A DNA stretch of 64,000 nt, from contig WTXG01000029.1 in assembly GCA_022496185.1 (NCBI GenBank), positions 268,769 through 332,768 of the forward strand. Direction: 5' to 3'. A model generated the notes under the pieces. It saw nothing but the letters and a program-made list of their open reading frames with translations, made no database searches and was not told the DNA's origin. Shown piece after piece: positions 21,477 to 32,131 of this stretch (position 1 is the first letter of the stretch; each line of letters opens with the position of its first letter). Origin of the DNA: Multifurca ochricompacta (Eukaryota; Basidiomycota; Agaricomycetes; Russulales; Russulaceae). The position numbers were made by a program, and so were the translations under genes.

Positions 21477-22670
21477 CTAGAAACGACTCGTACCATCATC
21501 ATCCTGCACCAGTTCTAGGTAGTCATCAGCTACATTACGGTCATCCATGTTGTACGACTCCAACTCCTGCAGACATGCATGGGTGCGAAGGAATCCATAC
21601 GGGCCGCGCTGACCACATGCGCGGCACAAATTGTAGATAGGGCAGTCGATCTCTTTATGCCCAGCATTGTGACGAAGGCACTTGCTGCACCATCCCAACG
21701 GGTTGGTAATCGTCGGGGCCACCCCCACTCGTCGGAAAATGCAGTGTCGGCTCCAGTGGAGGTTGCTGCGGCAGTGGCGACACCATTTGCGATTAAGCGG
21801 GCAATTCCAACTGATGTGGTACCTGCTGTCGCAACGCCAGCAAGTCTCTCCGCGGGGGTTTTCATGGAGACGTGGCATCTCGAGTCGACTCGGTAGCAGC
21901 GTCGGAGCCGCGCCCAAGGTCCGAGGGGGAAGAGGTCGCGCGTAAGTGTCGGCGTACCTTTCAGCGATCGTTTGATACGCATCTCCTTTCTCCAACCTCT
22001 TCCTGATTTTGACAATCTCCTGCTCCAGCTGGAACATCCCATTCGCAAGCCTAGCCATCATTTTCGCGTGCTCTTTGTATTGCTGGCTCAATGTTCTTCG
22101 CAACGTGATGCTCTTCCTCAACCTCATAACTTCTGCCTTCAGGCGCGGGAGCCTCATGTCGTTCATCACTTCCTCTATTGCGAAGGCGCGGCAGTCCTCC
22201 GCAGCGAGATGGCCCAACTGTTCATCTGTTAGCGTGTGATGAAGCCGACCTGTATACCTTTCTTCCAGATATACGGGGGCCCCATAAACCGGTCCGTCTT
22301 TCCTCATACATCCCGCCACGTCCATCCCTCCGTTGGTGTAGTAAATGTATTTGGCGATGACCTTGGAGCCGTCAGCCATCGTGATCTCAAGAGGGAAATA
22401 CATGGAAGAATTGGGATTGTTGGGGATGAAGGGAAAGTCGGGGGCTTCATCGTCGATCTCCCCGTTAAGCAAGTCGTTGGGGTGGGGCTCTTCACTGTGG
22501 GTGAAGTCGTCATTCGGGTTTGGGGACTGGTTCTTGACGCGGGCTTCTGCAGCTTCATAGTCGATGGGGGAGGAGGGGCGAGTAGATGGATGAGCGGATG
22601 GGAAGTTTTCGACAACAGTCATTGGGGAGGCAAAGGCGTCGATGGCAGCGGAGGCGGCGATGAAAGACAT
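21477..22670 (-). CDS. Chv1 ORF3: CCHC zinc-knuckle protein after pol
   Basis: This 397-residue frame starts 75 bases after the pol stop. Its N-terminal half is acidic and Pro/Asn-rich, then a charged helical, probably coiled-coil stretch (residues about 195-260). The C-terminal half has a cysteine array: two clear CX2CX4HX4C knuckles (CWRCDSRYHISWNC and CRHCRSNLHWSRHC), a CX2CX6HX4C (CSKCLRHNAGHKEIDC) and a CX2C..HXC remnant. An acidic tail closes the protein. Position matches an accessory or env-like gene, but I see no signal peptide or membrane span, so a nucleic-acid-binding role is more likely. The same ORF, decayed, sits in Chv2 and Chv3. Expression could be by reinitiation or a spliced RNA; I cannot tell. 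Confidence 0.8.
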   Translation of the reverse strand: MSFIAASAAIDAFASPMTVVENFPSAHPSTRPSSPIDYEAAEARVKNQSPNPNDDFTHSEEPHPNDLLNGEIDDEAPDFPFIPNNPNSSMYFPLEITMADGSKVIAKYIYYTNGGMDVAGCMRKDGPVYGAPVYLEERYTGRLHHTLTDEQLGHLAAEDCRAFAIEEVMNDMRLPRLKAEVMRLRKSITLRRTLSQQYKEHAKMMARLANGMFQLEQEIVKIRKRLEKGDAYQTIAERYADTYARPLPPRTLGAAPTLLPSRLEMPRLHENPRGETCWRCDSRYHISWNCPLNRKWCRHCRSNLHWSRHCIFRRVGVAPTITNPLGWCSKCLRHNAGHKEIDCPIYNLCRACGQRGPYGFLRTHACLQELESYNMDDRNVADDYLELVQDDDGTSRF

Positions 22671-22744
22671 GATAGAATGTTTTGTGGTAGTAAATCGCTG
22701 GGGTAGCATGTACTGGGGGTTTGGGGGAATTTGAGGCCGTTCTT

Positions 22745-25700
22745 TTAACTGTTCTTGGGCGCTTCTGGGTGTCGGGTGTGGAATTCCGAGATAAGGACCG
22801 GGGCAGAGATGTCTCCGGCTGGTTCCCATGAGTTGTCAGAGGCTGGGAATCCCTTCCACTTAATCAGGTAATACAGTTTGCGCCCTCGGCCCTGTCGTTT
22901 TGAGTCTAGAACCCGTTCTACTTCCCACTCTTCTTCTCCATCGATAAGGTCAGGTGGGGGTCTCGAGAAGTTTTCTCCATGTAGGGACGTTTCCTTATAT
23001 GGTGTGAGCAGTCTGGCATGGAAGACCGGGTGAATGCGCCATGTGGGAGGGAGTTCGAGTTGGTATGATACATCTGACAGCTTCCTTGTTATCTTGAAGG
23101 GTCCGTGATGTCGGGGCGCTAACTTGGCTGTTGGATGTGACGTGTGAATATTCTTCCCTTCCAACCATACCAGGTCATTGGTCCGATAAGGTGTGAACCT
23201 TGTGGGCTTCTCAGTCAGGGTCTTTTGTGCCTTCAACAGGTTTTCATTGGCTGATTTCCTAATCTCCTCCCATTGGCTGATACGGTGTGTGGCCGAAGGG
23301 ACATTCGTCGGCCTCCCTGTCCATGTGGCTCGGGGTGTCCATCCCATGATGAGCGAGAACGGGGAGTGTTTCGTGGTACCATTGGGCCAAGAGTTATGGG
23401 CAAACTCTGCTGTAGCGAGCCAGTCAGCCCAATCATCCTGTCGTCCGTTGCACCAGAATCGAAGGTACTGTTCAAGCCACTGGTTTGTTCTTTCCGACTG
23501 CCCATCTGTCTGTGGATGATACGCTGTGGAGATATTCTGGGCAATATTCAGTGTTTTACAGAGCGCTCTGGCAAACGCGGATGTGAAGCGTGGGTCGCGG
23601 TCTGAGATGATCTTTGCAGGGAGGCCATAGTGTCTGTAGACGTGATCCAGGTAAAGTTTGGCCACTCCTTCTGCTGTGATAGACTCGTTACAGGGTATAA
23701 ACAACGCTGCTTTCGAACAGTCGTGATCAGTGATGGTCAGGATTGAGTCGAAACCTCTGGAAGTGGGGAGTTTGACGATGAAATCCATAGCAATCGTCTG
23801 GAACGGTTGTGAGGCCGTCGGTGTAATTGGGGATGGTGCTGGTGGTTGCGGGTGCGTGTTTACTTTGTTGGCCTGGCAGTCTGCACATCCCTTCACATAC
23901 TCCTCTACGTCCCGTTTCATATTTGGCCACCAGTAGTCACGTTTGGCAAGAGCATAGGTGTTGGCAATGCCCGGATGTCCTGCAGAGGGGAGGTCGTGGT
24001 GAAAATGGATCACCCCCCTCTTAATGTTGTCGCCACCGGTGACAACGAGTCGATCCCCGTCCTTCCACCACAGGCCATCAATCTTCTTCAGGTTGTGTGC
24101 ATCGGCCCATGTTTCGCATAATTGTTGATTCATATTTTGGGACACTTGGGCCCATAGATCCATATCATGAAGACTGACAACCGCCGTCTTTGCGAATACC
24201 TCTTCAGGGAGTACTGTGATGTCCATATTATCCTCCGCACCATCATTCATGTCCAGTCGTCGTGACAGTGCATCTGCTCGTGCATTGCGACTTCCTGCAA
24301 TGTGTTTAAGCACGAAATTATATTCTTCCAATTCTAGGACTTCGTGAGCGACTCGTCGACTGATCTTGTGGGGTTCCTTCCAATACAGTAGATTGGAGTG
24401 ATCGGTGTGAATGACGGTCTTATGAGGAGTTCCTGCTAAATATGATCGCCAATGTCGCAATGCTTTCACGATGGCCAGCAATTCTCTGTCCCAAATGTCA
24501 TAATTCGCTCCGCCGGCGAGAACGTCTCCGAGTAGAAGGCCACGGGATGAAGGAGTCCCGCCGTATCCCGCTGATTCAATACAGCGCCATTTGCGAAGTG
24601 GGATGCGTCAACCTCAAGTTCGAAGGGTTTCTGCAAATCTGGTTGTAACAGGACCGGTTCCGAGCCAATAATGTCGCGTATCCGTTCAAAAGCCGTTTGA
24701 TGTTCTTCTGTCCAGTGCCAGGGAACGTCTTTCTTCAGTAATCCGTTTAGCGGTTGAGCGATTCCTGAGAAGCCTCGGACAAAGCGTCGATAGAAATTAC
24801 AGAACCCAATGAAAGATCGCACATCCTTAACGCATGCGGGCACTGGCCACTCCCGGATTCCTTGTACTTTTACGGGATCCATTCGAACTTGTCCTCCTTC
24901 TAATATGACCCCCAGATATTCTACACTCGACTGCTCAAACGAACATTTGGCGGGCTTGAGGTATAGATCATGTTCGTGCAGGATATCTAGCACCTGATGT
25001 ACTCGCTCTCGGTGATGGGTCAGATTGTCTTCAGTGGCCACCAGTATGTCATCCATGTAAACCACCACTTCGCCAGTGAGAATGAGGTCGCGGAATATGT
25101 GGTTCATCATTGATTGGAAGGTGGCAGGCGAGTTGGTAAGGCCAAAAAACATGATGTTTGGTTTGAAGAGTCCCTGATTGGTTTTAAAAGCCGCCTTGCA
25201 CTGATCCCCTTCTTTGATCCGGATGTTATTGTAGCCCCAACGGACGTCCATTTTGGAGAACAAAGATTTATTCCTCATGGTGTCAATAAGTTCGGAGATG
25301 AGTGGCAAGGGGTAGGCGTTCTTTACAGTGTAGGTGTTTATCCGTCGGTAATCCTGAACAGGTCGAAGTTTGCCGTCTTTTTTCTTAATGAAGAAGAATG
25401 GCGACGCATAGGGTGATTTTGATGGACGGATATATCCCTTTGCAAGATGTTCCTCCAGGAATGCCGTGAGCGCGGTTTGTTCTGCCTGTGACAATGGGTA
25501 AATTTTACAATCGATTGCTGATGGGGTGTCGGGTATGAAGTCGATGGCATGATCCCACGGTCATGTAGGGGGAAAACGTTGCGATTCCTCTTCCGAAAAC
25601 ACCTTCCAGTGTCGATGATATTCCGCCGGCACCACCTCTTCAAATGTTTTCTCTGTATGCCCTTCTACTGCCTTCTGTGCGAGTTCTGATGCTTTGGTGA

Positions 25701-26232
25701 CAAAGCAGTATCCCGAGTCCTCCTCGCTTACTTCTGCCTTGTGGGCTAAGGAATGTCGGGCTGCGTAATCGTACCCCAGTGACATGATGAGCACAGGGTA
25801 AAAGTCCTTATCCATCGTCGCATCGCTCCAGTTAATCTTTGGCTCGAATGCAGCAAGCCAGGGATATCCCAAGACCAAATCTTCTCCTCCTAGGTTGGTA
25901 ACTAGGAAGCGTATGACCTTTGTCCTTTCTCCTACTTGGACGTTGAGATCAGTGTAATGTGTGATTTTTCCTGCCCGATTGGCGGTTCCGTCAATATTCC
26001 AGATATTCTTTTCCTGGGGAAGTGCCAGCATTCCCAATCCCATGGTTGTCACCATCCGTTGGCTGATGAAGTTGTCGGTAGCTCCTGAGTCGATCAGGAT
26101 ATCGCGGTCGGCCGTCCTCTGTGTGGTCTCGAAATGTACTGGTATTTTCAAAGATTTGAAGCGACTAGTATACACAGAGGTTACATGTAATGCTCGTGCC
26201 CAGGCCGAAGGGTTTGAGCCGATTAAAAATCC
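22745..26232 (-). pseudogene. Chv1 pol with one stop and one frameshift
   Basis: Domains in order are retropepsin (DSGATDNF near 26080), reverse transcriptase with VVYMDDIL (near 25060), RNase H (VDASHFANGAVL), HHCC integrase with the D,D35E region (MDFIVKLP, ISDRDPRF, QTDGQSERTNQW) and a C-terminal chromodomain (WEVERVLDSKR..YYLIKWKGF..NSWEPAGDI). It is read in the -1 frame relative to gag. Lesions: TGA at 25561-25563 where related copies have Arg (FPPARPWDH), and a missing A near 24508 (AERNYDIW becomes AERIMTFG). Otherwise it is near-identical in plan to the intact Chv2 pol of 1184 codons. Confidence 0.9.
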
Positions 26233-27724
26233 TTTTTTGCAAATGCTTTTCCACCAGGATGGCTCGCACTTCTTCGCTCTCCTTCATCATATTCGCCCAT
26301 ATCTCCTGCGCTTTTTCTTCTTTTGTCTTTTTGCTAACGGTTGGTGGGTTGTTATTGATCGGTGTAACCGTTGCTTCCGCCGCTCGTACTCCTTTCTTCG
26401 GGCACTCCTTCGACATGTGCCCCTGTGCCTTGCAGCGAAAGCACCGCCCTTCCTTCATCAGGGTCTGCCTTTCGTCTTCCGTGAGTGCGACTCGTGCCCT
26501 GGTTCGGTTGGCTGAGGTATCCATGGCATTTGGATCCCTCTGACTGGCGTGTGTGGGTTTAACTCCGAAGGCAGCCTTCCACTGGTCGCGGGTTTTTCCC
26601 TTCTTGGTGTCGACCCCAAAACGCGTCTGGAAGTCGAGATAATCTTGCTGCTGTCGGCGAGCAGCATCGACCCATGTATCCCAGTCGTTGGGGTGATGAA
26701 ATTGGATGATATTCTTCACCAGTGGGTTGGGTAGCCCTTGAGAGAAGAGGTCCAGTGTGGCCTCTTCATCGGTGTCGTAGCCGGCTCTGTTGGCCAGACT
26801 TCTGAACTTTGCTACATAGGCATCTAGTTCTCCTTTTTCCATCCTAAGGGACTTGAGCTCTCGAGCAGCCTTCTGCTTGGCCTGCCCATCCGTAAATGCA
26901 TCTTTGAATCGCTGGGCGATGGTTTCCCAAAGCCCTTCACTAGTGGTGCGACGACCACTCTCAACTTGTTCGTTCAGCCACTCCAGCTGTTCCATGGTCC
27001 AGTCGTCCACAGCCTCCCCTCGGACCAGAGAGAGAAAAAGGTTTGCACGTTGGAATGGGTTAATGATCTGGGGGACGTCATGGTTGAAATTCTTGAAGGT
27101 CGTGAACTCCAACATGAATTTTTTGCTTTGTGACCATTCCCCAGTGAACGTTTGGGGTAGTACTCCCGACAACCGCCCTGATGGTGGGGGAATGTTGGGT
27201 GGTAGCGCGGCTGGCAGGGGTGCCGGTACTGGGTCTGGAAGCTGGGCGGCGATGGTAGACATGGTTTGGTAAAATGGGGTGACGGTGTCGGTGGACTGTA
27301 TTGAGATCTGGGGAGTTGTCAAAGCAGGGGCTCTGGACGTGACAACTGCGGGTGCAACTGGGGATGTAGTCGACGCTAATACCAGTGCTTCTTCACTATG
27401 TTCTTCTACGTACTCTTCTGATTCAGAGTCCGTAACGATGGCCGGGGGATTCTCTCTCCACGGTCCTAATCCAAATTCAGGTGGGGCGGGCCCTGTGGTA
27501 ACCCAAGAGTGTCGGCTGTCTGAGTATCGGATGCGATACCAAACTCTCTTTTCGTCGTCGTATTCTACCGGTTGGTATCTTCCGTCGTGATAGACGTAGT
27601 ATCCAAACTCGGACTCAAAATCTTTCCAGGTGGCAGAGCCAAGTACTTGCTGTGAAAGATTATTCTCGTCTCTGCGTTCGATGAGTTCTTCCCGGAAGAG
27701 GGTCTGACTGCGGCTGGAAGCCAC
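26165..27724 (-). pseudogene. Chv1 gag, C-terminus shifted
   Basis: The 519-codon frame encodes a retrotransposon gag: N-terminal region beginning (V/M)ASSRSQTLFREE, a helical capsid part (ESKKFMLEFTTF.. to DYLDFQTRFG) and one zinc knuckle CFRCKAQGHMSKEC near residue 430. The codon at the expected start is GTG, not ATG, as in Chv3 and Chv4. A one-base loss near 26243 (GAAAAGCATTTG against GAAAAGGCATTTG in Chv2) makes the frame miss its normal end at GATTTTTAA. Confidence 0.85.
26226..26232 (-). other. Chv1 gag-pol GGATTTT shift site
   Basis: GGATTTT on the minus strand, followed by TAA in the gag frame; pol continues in the -1 frame. The site is conserved in all four chromovirus copies (see also 48463-48469, 55614-55620, 62717-62723). 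Confidence 0.55.
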
Positions 27725-27730
27725 TGTGAG

Positions 27731-27741
27731 AGACTCGACTT
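27731..27741 (-). promoter_or_regulatory. Chv1 self-priming primer-binding site
   Basis: AAGTCGAGTCT on the minus strand starts two bases after the 5' LTR. It is complementary over 11 bases to AGACTCGACTT in the same LTR (27966-27976 by position), which begins 34 bases after the first base of the TATATAA box. This is the arrangement known from Tf1-type self-primed elements. Confidence 0.7.
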
Positions 27742-27743
27742 GA

Positions 27744-28321
27744 TGTTACGTCCGGTGTGAGACGTTCTGCACGACTTGTGCGACAGCTCTGTTCGTGTAT
27801 TCAGATAAGAGGCCAATAAGACCTCTTGGAGTTCGAATGGATGAGTCAACGTCAAAGGGGCTGTTCCCTAGTGACGATGTTGAGTGGAAGGTGCCAAAAG
27901 CACTGAGACGATCGAGTCAAAGGTTTCAAGGGGAAGTCCGGAAGACAAACACCGATGTATTCAATAAGTCGAGTCTGAGGTCTACATTGTAACTACAGCG
28001 GACTTATATATGTAATCGAATGAGCGTCTAAAGATAAGAATCACGGAGTCAAGTGGGCCCAAATAACTGGAAGCGGAGGGCGTAGAGCCTGGCTTCTACT
28101 GATAGGGAATTAAGTAAGTGTCCGGTCGTACGATAAGAAGATAAGTGATAAGCAAAGATAAGGGTAGCCAAAGATGCGTAAACAAGTGAGTCACGGGGAT
28201 GGGCAAAGAGCATGTGACGGATCCCACGATGGAGACGTGATCTGGTAGTGGAGAGTGGGCGGCAGGGAAGGGTCATCGTTAGGTAAGAAAAAGAATACGG
28301 GCAAAGATGGGGTTCGTAACA
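27744..28321 (-). repeat. Chv1 5' LTR
   Basis: A 578-base TGTTACG..GTAACA repeat with the same sequence as 20868-21445 by eye. The TATATAA box lies near 28009 on the minus strand. Confidence 0.95.
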
Positions 28322-28789
28322 CGTGCGGCGGGTTTGGTGGGTATAGGCGCCAATCATGCATTGACAAGATCAGTAGAAATTCTAAGATAAAACACATCTG
28401 CAGCCACAAAAATAAAAGATCTCGTCTGATGTATGCTATAGGGTATTTTTAAATATGTTCTAGTATTATCATATGAAATATCAAAGCAGATCAACAGTGC
28501 AATGTAAAATAAAAGTGTTATCAGTGATCCACTTCTTGAAAATCATGATGCACCTGTTTTATCAACGTGCGACCAATTCTGCTGGTCTGGCACTATCTAA
28601 AATACTCTCTAGACTACTTTAGACTATAATATAATCAAATTATTAAATTAGTTTACTGAAACAAGGCCTGCGTGTATCTACAAGCTGCATGGGGCAGTGA
28701 CTACATTGCATCGCATGGTGGTCTGACCTCCTTCCTATTAAGGAAGGTTGACTTAAATGCACCAGGACAGTCGTGCTTGTATGAAATGA

Positions 28790-29424
28790 AAGCAGAATAA
28801 TAAAATAATAATGTAAATAAAGGATCCTTTTAATCTTCTGAACATAAACCAACAATATTTGAGGGATCTTGAGTAGCCATAAATGAATGCATTGTGTCCA
28901 AGTGCGTATCTCCTTGACCGAGATGTCCCGGGCCGGATGTCCGAAATGTGCAATGCAAGTAAAGAACTTGCACACATTTCATTTCATGGGTAACCCAGGT
29001 ATCAAAACAATTATCCAGGGGTTACCCCTGGAAATTGCTATGTGGTCATCAAATTATTTTGCATTCTGTGTGGTTATCTGACAGGCTTTTCATCAATGTT
29101 CTATAACATCCTATCTAATCATCTCTGTATACTGTATTTTAGTTGTGCTTGTATAAAATTGAAAGCAGAATAATAAAATAAAAATGGAATAATGAATTAT
29201 CTTAATCTTCTGAACATAAAATAAGAGTCATTGAGGGATCTTAAGCAGCCACAAATGAACACGTTGTGTATCTTCTTGGTCCGGGAAGGCCCGGGCCAGG
29301 TATCCGAAATGCGTGATGCAAGTAAAGAACTTGCATGTGTTTTCACGGGTGACCCGCGGGTAACCCACGGGTACAGGCACGGGTACCAATGAGGATACCC
29401 CAGGGTTACCCCTGCCAATCACTA
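28790..29424. repeat. Internal tandem duplication in hAT-1
   Basis: Two related blocks of about 280 bases (about 28790-29090 and 29150-29424) share AATAATAAAATAA, TTAATCTTCTGAACATAAA, GAGGGATCTT, AGCCA-AAATGAA, and GTAAAGAACTTGCA, ending in GGGTAACCC-type motifs. The second block forms the right end of hAT-1. Confidence 0.6.
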
Positions 29425-29464
29425 AGTAGCACTAGGACTGTGTTTCATCTTCCTGTGAATACCT

Positions 29465-29871
29465 TGATACCTTACTTGATTAGACACAATCCTTTATTGT
29501 CTTGGTTACTATAAGCACACTCTTTTACAGTATTTAAAGACGCTCTCACTGTATGGTTCACTTCAGTTCTGACCATCATAACTGAAGTGAGTATTCTGTT
29601 ATCTTATCTTTACCTATGTAGCTAACGCGCACTAGTTATAACTACCATTCTAGGTAAAGACTAATCAATATACAGTTCTGACCATCATAACTGAATTATA
29701 ACTACCATTCTAGGTAGTTTGGATTATCTAACCTCAGGCTGCGTTCTTTATCAAACTATTCACAGGAAGGTGAAACGCAGTCTGCATGCTACTGCACAAC
29801 ACACAACTTGCTTGTTAGTACCACACACTTAGCGATTGATCTGACCTGGCCATATTGATCCATTTCCGACA
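29465..29871 (-). repeat. Gyp5 3' LTR
   Basis: Minus-strand TGTCGGAAATGG..GGTATCA, 407 bases, with TTTAAATA and AATAAA motifs. It abuts, tail to tail, a plus-strand copy of the same LTR family (20676-20761 and 29425-29464). This makes the inverted arms around GACTG(T/C)GTTTCA near 29438 and 29785. Confidence 0.7.
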
Positions 29872-29972
29872 CAAACAGGTCCTGCCAGGAGTGGTGATGA
29901 CTGGAGGTTTTGCATCCAATGCCCGAGCCATCCTTACATCTCCTGGGGGGTTCAAATTTTGACCGTCCCTGG

Positions 29973-30795
29973 TCAAACATCGTCGTCGTTGAGGGCTGAA
30001 TCTCCTCCAAGTGTCGCGAAGTCGTCTGGGCTGAGAAGTTCGTCAAGTGGGATGTTAGAATGCGACCGGGAGTGATATGGAATGAGGCGAAAGGCAGCAT
30101 AGCGGAGTCATGATATAGCACCATCGAGCTCTGCTAGACGAAAGGCTCCATTGCGAGAGCAGTGAACAACTACCATGGGTCCGAAGTAATGGGGTTTGGT
30201 CTTGTGTGAAAATTCGTTTGTGCCTGCCGAATTTCGAACCAAGACCAAATCTCCAGGGCGAAAGGAGATGGTCTTGATGGTATGAGCGTGTTGGTGCTCG
30301 AAATCCTTGGCAGACGCGAAACGACTTTGGAGGATGTTGTCTTGAATGTTCACGAGGTCTTCTTCTTGAGACTGAAGTTGTCACACTTGGGTTGCAATGA
30401 GATTGGGAGTCGAGATGGGGTTGGCGAGATCTGGGATGAGGAAGGTAGCAAGAATGAGATCAAAGGGGAGGAGAGGTTCGATGCCATGAGCCATATAGAA
30501 AGGGGAAAAGCCAGTGGACTTGCGGATTGTTGCCTGGTCTGCCCAGAAAACGTGAGGTGCCACGACAGGCCATTTAGAAATATCACCTCTACAAGTCTTG
30601 ACAATCGACTCTCGGATAGTGCAATGCTGGTGTTCGATGATGCCATTGGCACGTGAGTTATAAGCTGAGATCCTGATGTGCTGGATGCCAAACTTGCTAG
30701 CTAACCAGTCCAATGCCGCAACAAAGGGTGTGCCATTGTCAGTAACAATTTCCTCAACAGTGCCCCACCTGCATAGTATGTCTTCAAATATAAAG
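29973..30795 (-). pseudogene. Gyp5 integrase core and C-terminus
   Basis: It contains the integrase catalytic region (VTDNGTPFVAAL, then SRANGIIEHQH with the Glu) and a downstream GPY-like stretch (FRPGDLVLVRNS..KPHYFGPMVVV). It ends with LDELLSPDD..DDDV and a stop. A frameshift near 30350 and a TGA near 30112 break the frame. It continues 37187 onward after removal of Cop1. Confidence 0.85.
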
Positions 30796-31197
30796 TGTTG
30801 AACACAGGAGATGTTCGGTGATGCTTCAGGCATCAGGTGATTAGATTAGCTACTTTGTAGATCAGATTAGATACCGGAGTTTCGGACTATTTACATTATC
30901 TTTATTACTTTCTTTCTCACATTCCGCAGTAGCTGACTGATGCACCATGTAACATGTGATTCCTGTAATGGCCAATGGCCTTTCTCCCTCTGTTTGTTTA
31001 TTTGGACTTTGTCCAGCACTTGTGGACTTATTCCCAGTGCGCACAGACCATTTCCCCTGGCCCCTATGGGTATATAAGGGTGTCTGTTTCGTCTTCTACA
31101 CTTCAGAGTTCTTCTAACATCTGAAGTAACTTTCTTTGTCTAGCCTCAAATGCTAACACTTCACAGTCAGTATGCTGCGCCACATGCCTGTTCCACA
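30796..31197 (+). repeat. Cop1 5' LTR
   Basis: TGTTGAACAC..TGTTCCACA, 402 bases, with a TATATAAGG near 31070. Differs from the 3' LTR at two visible sites (CCAGC/CCGGC and AAATGC/AAACGC). Confidence 0.95.
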
Positions 31198-32131
31198 GGT
31201 TATGGGCCCTGGGCACGCTTAACTGATGTGATCTTTTTATTTGATCAGTCCAACACTTTCTTCAAGCTCACTGCTTCAAGACTTAGTCCTTCCCAATCAC
31301 CAGTCACAGTGAGCTTCGATTTCTTTACCCCCTTGCCCTTAACTGTCCACAAGGTGGTGCGCTTTATGTGCCCACCTTGACCTGTTTGGCTAGTCCCTCA
31401 GGGGATTCTTGCAAGAGGTGATGAGGGACCCTAAGCAGGTGAAACACCTTGAGCTCCTCATGTGCGCTCTAAGTAAATAGTATTCATAGTTGTAGCTGGG
31501 TTTTCGTCCCATCCATAGCCTTAGTAGGCCCCTTGCCCAGAAGGCTTGGAGCTATAGGTTCAGTCAATGCTTGGCTCGATCCGTAAGCCGGGTTTAGCGA
31601 CCCGCTGGTAGAGTTTAGGGTCTAGAACAAGGCATGGGTAGTCACTCCCATGACGCTTGGGCTCGATACAAGTAGGCTTGAACTACTATAGTATTTACAC
31701 AGTAGCTAGAGGGTTTTGTCTCTAGGCAGAAGTACCTGCTGCTTTCATTGGGGGTCCACCCCAACTAGAGGAAACCTAATAGTCTACTATAGTCATGGCC
31801 CCAATCATCTAGGGCTCAATCATGGACTCCACCACCAGCACTAGAGGAAGGGCTCTATACCCTTTGTCTCTAGTGGAACTTGCGGTTGGCTCCTCCATGA
31901 CATGACTCCCCTTCTATTTACACAGTATCCGCCTGATGTGGCCTTGGGATCTGTTGTAGAATGGGGTTAGACAAACTACTATACTACTTAGAAGTCGCAC
32001 ATCAGAGGCAGGACTTTTTTAAGTTCTGAAGCATAGCACCACAGATTGGACGGGCCCTCTTAAATGAGACCTGGACAACTGGTTCTAACTGCTCCTTGGA
32101 ACCAGGATCAACCTTTTTTAAATCATCTCAA
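31198..32131 (+). other. Cop1 long untranslated leader
   Basis: About 930 bases lie between the 5' LTR and the first ATG of gag. No open frame of note is seen. The sequence has several self-complementary blocks (for example TCCCTCAGGGGA and GTAGTTTGTCTAAC regions), possibly packaging or translation structure. I do not recognise a tRNA complement just after the LTR (GGTTATGGGCCC). Confidence 0.5.

Larger units (their letters stand above)
20868..28321 (-). mobile_element. Chv1: Ty3 chromovirus with identical-looking LTRs
   Basis: A 7454-base element in minus orientation, flanked by the duplication CGTGC (20863-20867 and 28322-28326). The two LTRs are 578 bases each and I found no difference by eye, so insertion is recent. 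Order in transcription direction: LTR, primer site, gag, pol (protease, RT, RNase H, integrase, chromodomain), ORF3, polypurine tract (AGAAGAGGGGGTGA, complement at 21446-21459), LTR. Gag and pol carry single-base lesions; ORF3 is open. Confidence 0.95.
20762..29424. mobile_element. hAT-1: non-autonomous hAT-like element, split by Chv1
   Basis: Its ends are TAGTGATTGTCAAGGGT (20762) and the inverse TAGTGATTGGCAGGGGT (ending 29424). The 8-base duplication AGTAGCAC lies at 20754-20761 and 29425-29432. Eight-base duplications and the YARNG end are established hAT features. Without the 7.5 kb Chv1 the element is about 1.2 kb with no transposase ORF. Its ends are rich in ACCCGTGGG-type motifs, and it holds a palindrome CCTTCCTATTAAGGAAGG (28730-28747) shared with hAT-2. 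Confidence 0.8.

Noticed and set aside
22236..22706. A 156-codon frame on the plus strand opposite Chv1 ORF3
   Set aside because: It is the mirror of a long conserved coding frame, and no motif is present.
25561..25563. A programmed stop in pol, since Chv1 and Chv3 both have TGA at FPP(A/S/T)-stop-PWDH
   Set aside because: Chv2 and Chv4 read Arg there, and CpG decay at CGA explains two independent hits.
29425..29797. A 370-base MITE with inverted ends GACTG(T/C)GTTTCA
   Set aside because: The inverted arms are explained by two LTRs of the Gyp5 type meeting tail to tail, one of them interrupted by hAT-1.
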